Assembly: GCF_014202315.1 (NCBI RefSeq)
Contig: NZ_JACHGN010000038.1
Span: 1-64,000, forward strand
DNA: 64,000 nt
Direction of reading: 5' to 3'
DNA from: Thermocatellispora tengchongensis
GTDB lineage: Bacteria; Actinomycetota; Actinomycetes; Streptosporangiales; Streptosporangiaceae
The position numbers and the translations under genes are program-made. How positions within the stretch are numbered: position 1 is the stretch's first letter; the number at the start of each line of letters is the position of its first letter. A model generated the notes under the pieces. The model was not told the origin of the DNA, searched no databases, and saw nothing but the letters and a program-made list of their open reading frames with translations. Positions 63,317-64,000 of the stretch are shown piece by piece.

Positions 63317-64000
63317 CGCTGCGCCCTGTTCAGCGCGGCGGTGGCCTTCTCCCCGGCCTTGGCAAGCTCGGCGGCCGGGTCGGCGTCCTTGCGGGTCAGC
63401 GTGGCCTGGATCACGCTGTCCAGCGCCGCGTACGTGTCCTGGGCCGCGACCGCAGGCTCGGTGACGAACTCCTGCGCGGCCACGCCGTCCTCGTAGGGCT
63501 TGAAGTTGGCGACCGGCACGTTGGCGTGCTTGCGCTCGGCGGTCAGCACGGGTCCCGCGACCGGCGAGCTGTACGGCGACACGTACGGGAAGCCGACCGG
63601 CACGTCGTCGGCGGCCTTGGCGGCGGCGACGCTCTCGGCGAAGGCCGCGTCGTACTTGGGCCTGAGGTAGTAGAAGTCGATCCACTTCACCCCGGCCGCG
63701 CGCTCGGCCGCGGTCGCCTTGGGGCTCACCACCGCCACCTGGCCGCCGAGCAGGGTGGCGGCCCGGTCGCCCGACGGCAGGGCGCCCATGCCGAACGCCT
63801 CGGCGGCGCCGCCGTACTGCGTGGCGTACTCGGTGTACGAGCTCGGGGTGCCGATGATCATGGCGACCTTGCCGGCGGCGAAGTCCTTGGCGAGGTCGGC
63901 GGCGTTGCGCAGGTGCTGGGAGCCCATCGAGTCGTCCTGCCAGCGCATCCCCTTGAGCAGGTCGAGCACGCCGCGGGACTGCGGCGTGTCCAGGGTGGCG
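63313..64000 (-). CDS. Sugar ABC transporter solute-binding protein, N-terminus outside window
   Basis: The C-terminal 228 residues of a family 1 extracellular solute-binding protein. AAGKVAMIIGTPSSYTEY, GMGALPSGDRAATLLGGQVA and AAGVKWIDFYY are the typical hinge and lobe segments of sugar-binding lipoproteins. The frame is open to the right edge, so signal peptide and first lobe lie beyond it. First gene seen of the transporter operon. Confidence 0.92.
   Translation of the reverse strand, partial: ATLDTPQSRGVLDLLKGMRWQDDSMGSQHLRNAADLAKDFAAGKVAMIIGTPSSYTEYATQYGGAAEAFGMGALPSGDRAATLLGGQVAVVSPKATAAERAAGVKWIDFYYLRPKYDAAFAESVAAAKAADDVPVGFPYVSPYSSPVAGPVLTAERKHANVPVANFKPYEDGVAAQEFVTEPAVAAQDTYAALDSVIQATLTRKDADPAAELAKAGEKATAALNRAQR

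Noticed and set aside
1-64000. tRNA, rRNA or insertion-sequence genes
   Set aside because: I saw no tRNA cloverleaf ends, rRNA segments, transposase motifs or terminal inverted repeats with target duplications, though a covariance scan was not possible.

Overview
The window is very GC-rich DNA with strongly G/C-biased third codon positions, GTG and TTG starts, many 4-bp stop/start overlaps, LacI/TetR/GntR/PucR regulators and a large modular polyketide synthase. This points to a filamentous actinomycete; a Streptosporangiales-type genome (Nonomuraea or Actinomadura relatives) is my inference from the gene families and was not tested.

Region 1 (1-19.6 kb) is the 3' end of a type I PKS operon. 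It holds a 5'-truncated multimodular PKS (KR-ACP end of one module, then KS-AT-DH-KR-ACP and KS-AT-KR-ACP), a one-module PKS with a decayed KR and no thioesterase or C-terminal docking domain, an FAD monooxygenase, a single-polypeptide tandem P450-P450 fusion, and a type II thioesterase. All are translationally coupled and end at a hairpin. Region 2 (20-25.1 kb) has a P450/3Fe-4S ferredoxin pair, a secreted amidase, an acyl-CoA-dehydrogenase-fold flavoprotein, an alpha/beta hydrolase and a HAD phosphatase.

Region 3 (25.1-33.9 kb) looks like a sugar catabolic island: LacI regulator, a repeat-rich non-coding stretch, NAD-dependent epimerase/dehydratase, GH3 glycosidase and an IlvD/Edd-type dehydratase preceded by a tiny coupled ORF. 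GAAAGTTTC-like motifs recur in its non-coding DNA. Region 4 (34-39.2 kb) has a TetR gene divergent from a TIM-barrel protein across a clear operator, a secreted TAP-type hydrolase coupled to a two-component system, and a gene remnant. Region 5 (39.2-43.8 kb) has an MHS-type transporter divergent from an alpha/beta hydrolase lacking its nucleophile serine, a GntR/FadR regulator with paired operator-like sites, a deletion scar joining two truncated genes (MFS and LysR), a secreted repeat protein, and an unlisted 43-residue Trp/Asp/Arg/His-rich ORF.

Region 6 (44-52.9 kb) is nitrogen scavenging: a minus-strand operon (55-residue membrane peptide, NCS1 transporter, zinc alcohol dehydrogenase, nitrilase with a dead second domain, PucR regulator) divergent from fmdB-amiS-fmdA. 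Region 7 (52.9-56 kb) has glutathione peroxidase, two small proteins and an MFS exporter with a possible leader-peptide attenuator; two short tandem-repeat tracts lie in regions 6 and 7. Region 8 (56-64 kb) is a second carbohydrate locus: Gfo/Idh/MocA oxidoreductase, a large secreted GH50-like glycosidase with a TTA codon at codon 2, a LacI regulator, and a three-component sugar ABC transporter running off the right edge.
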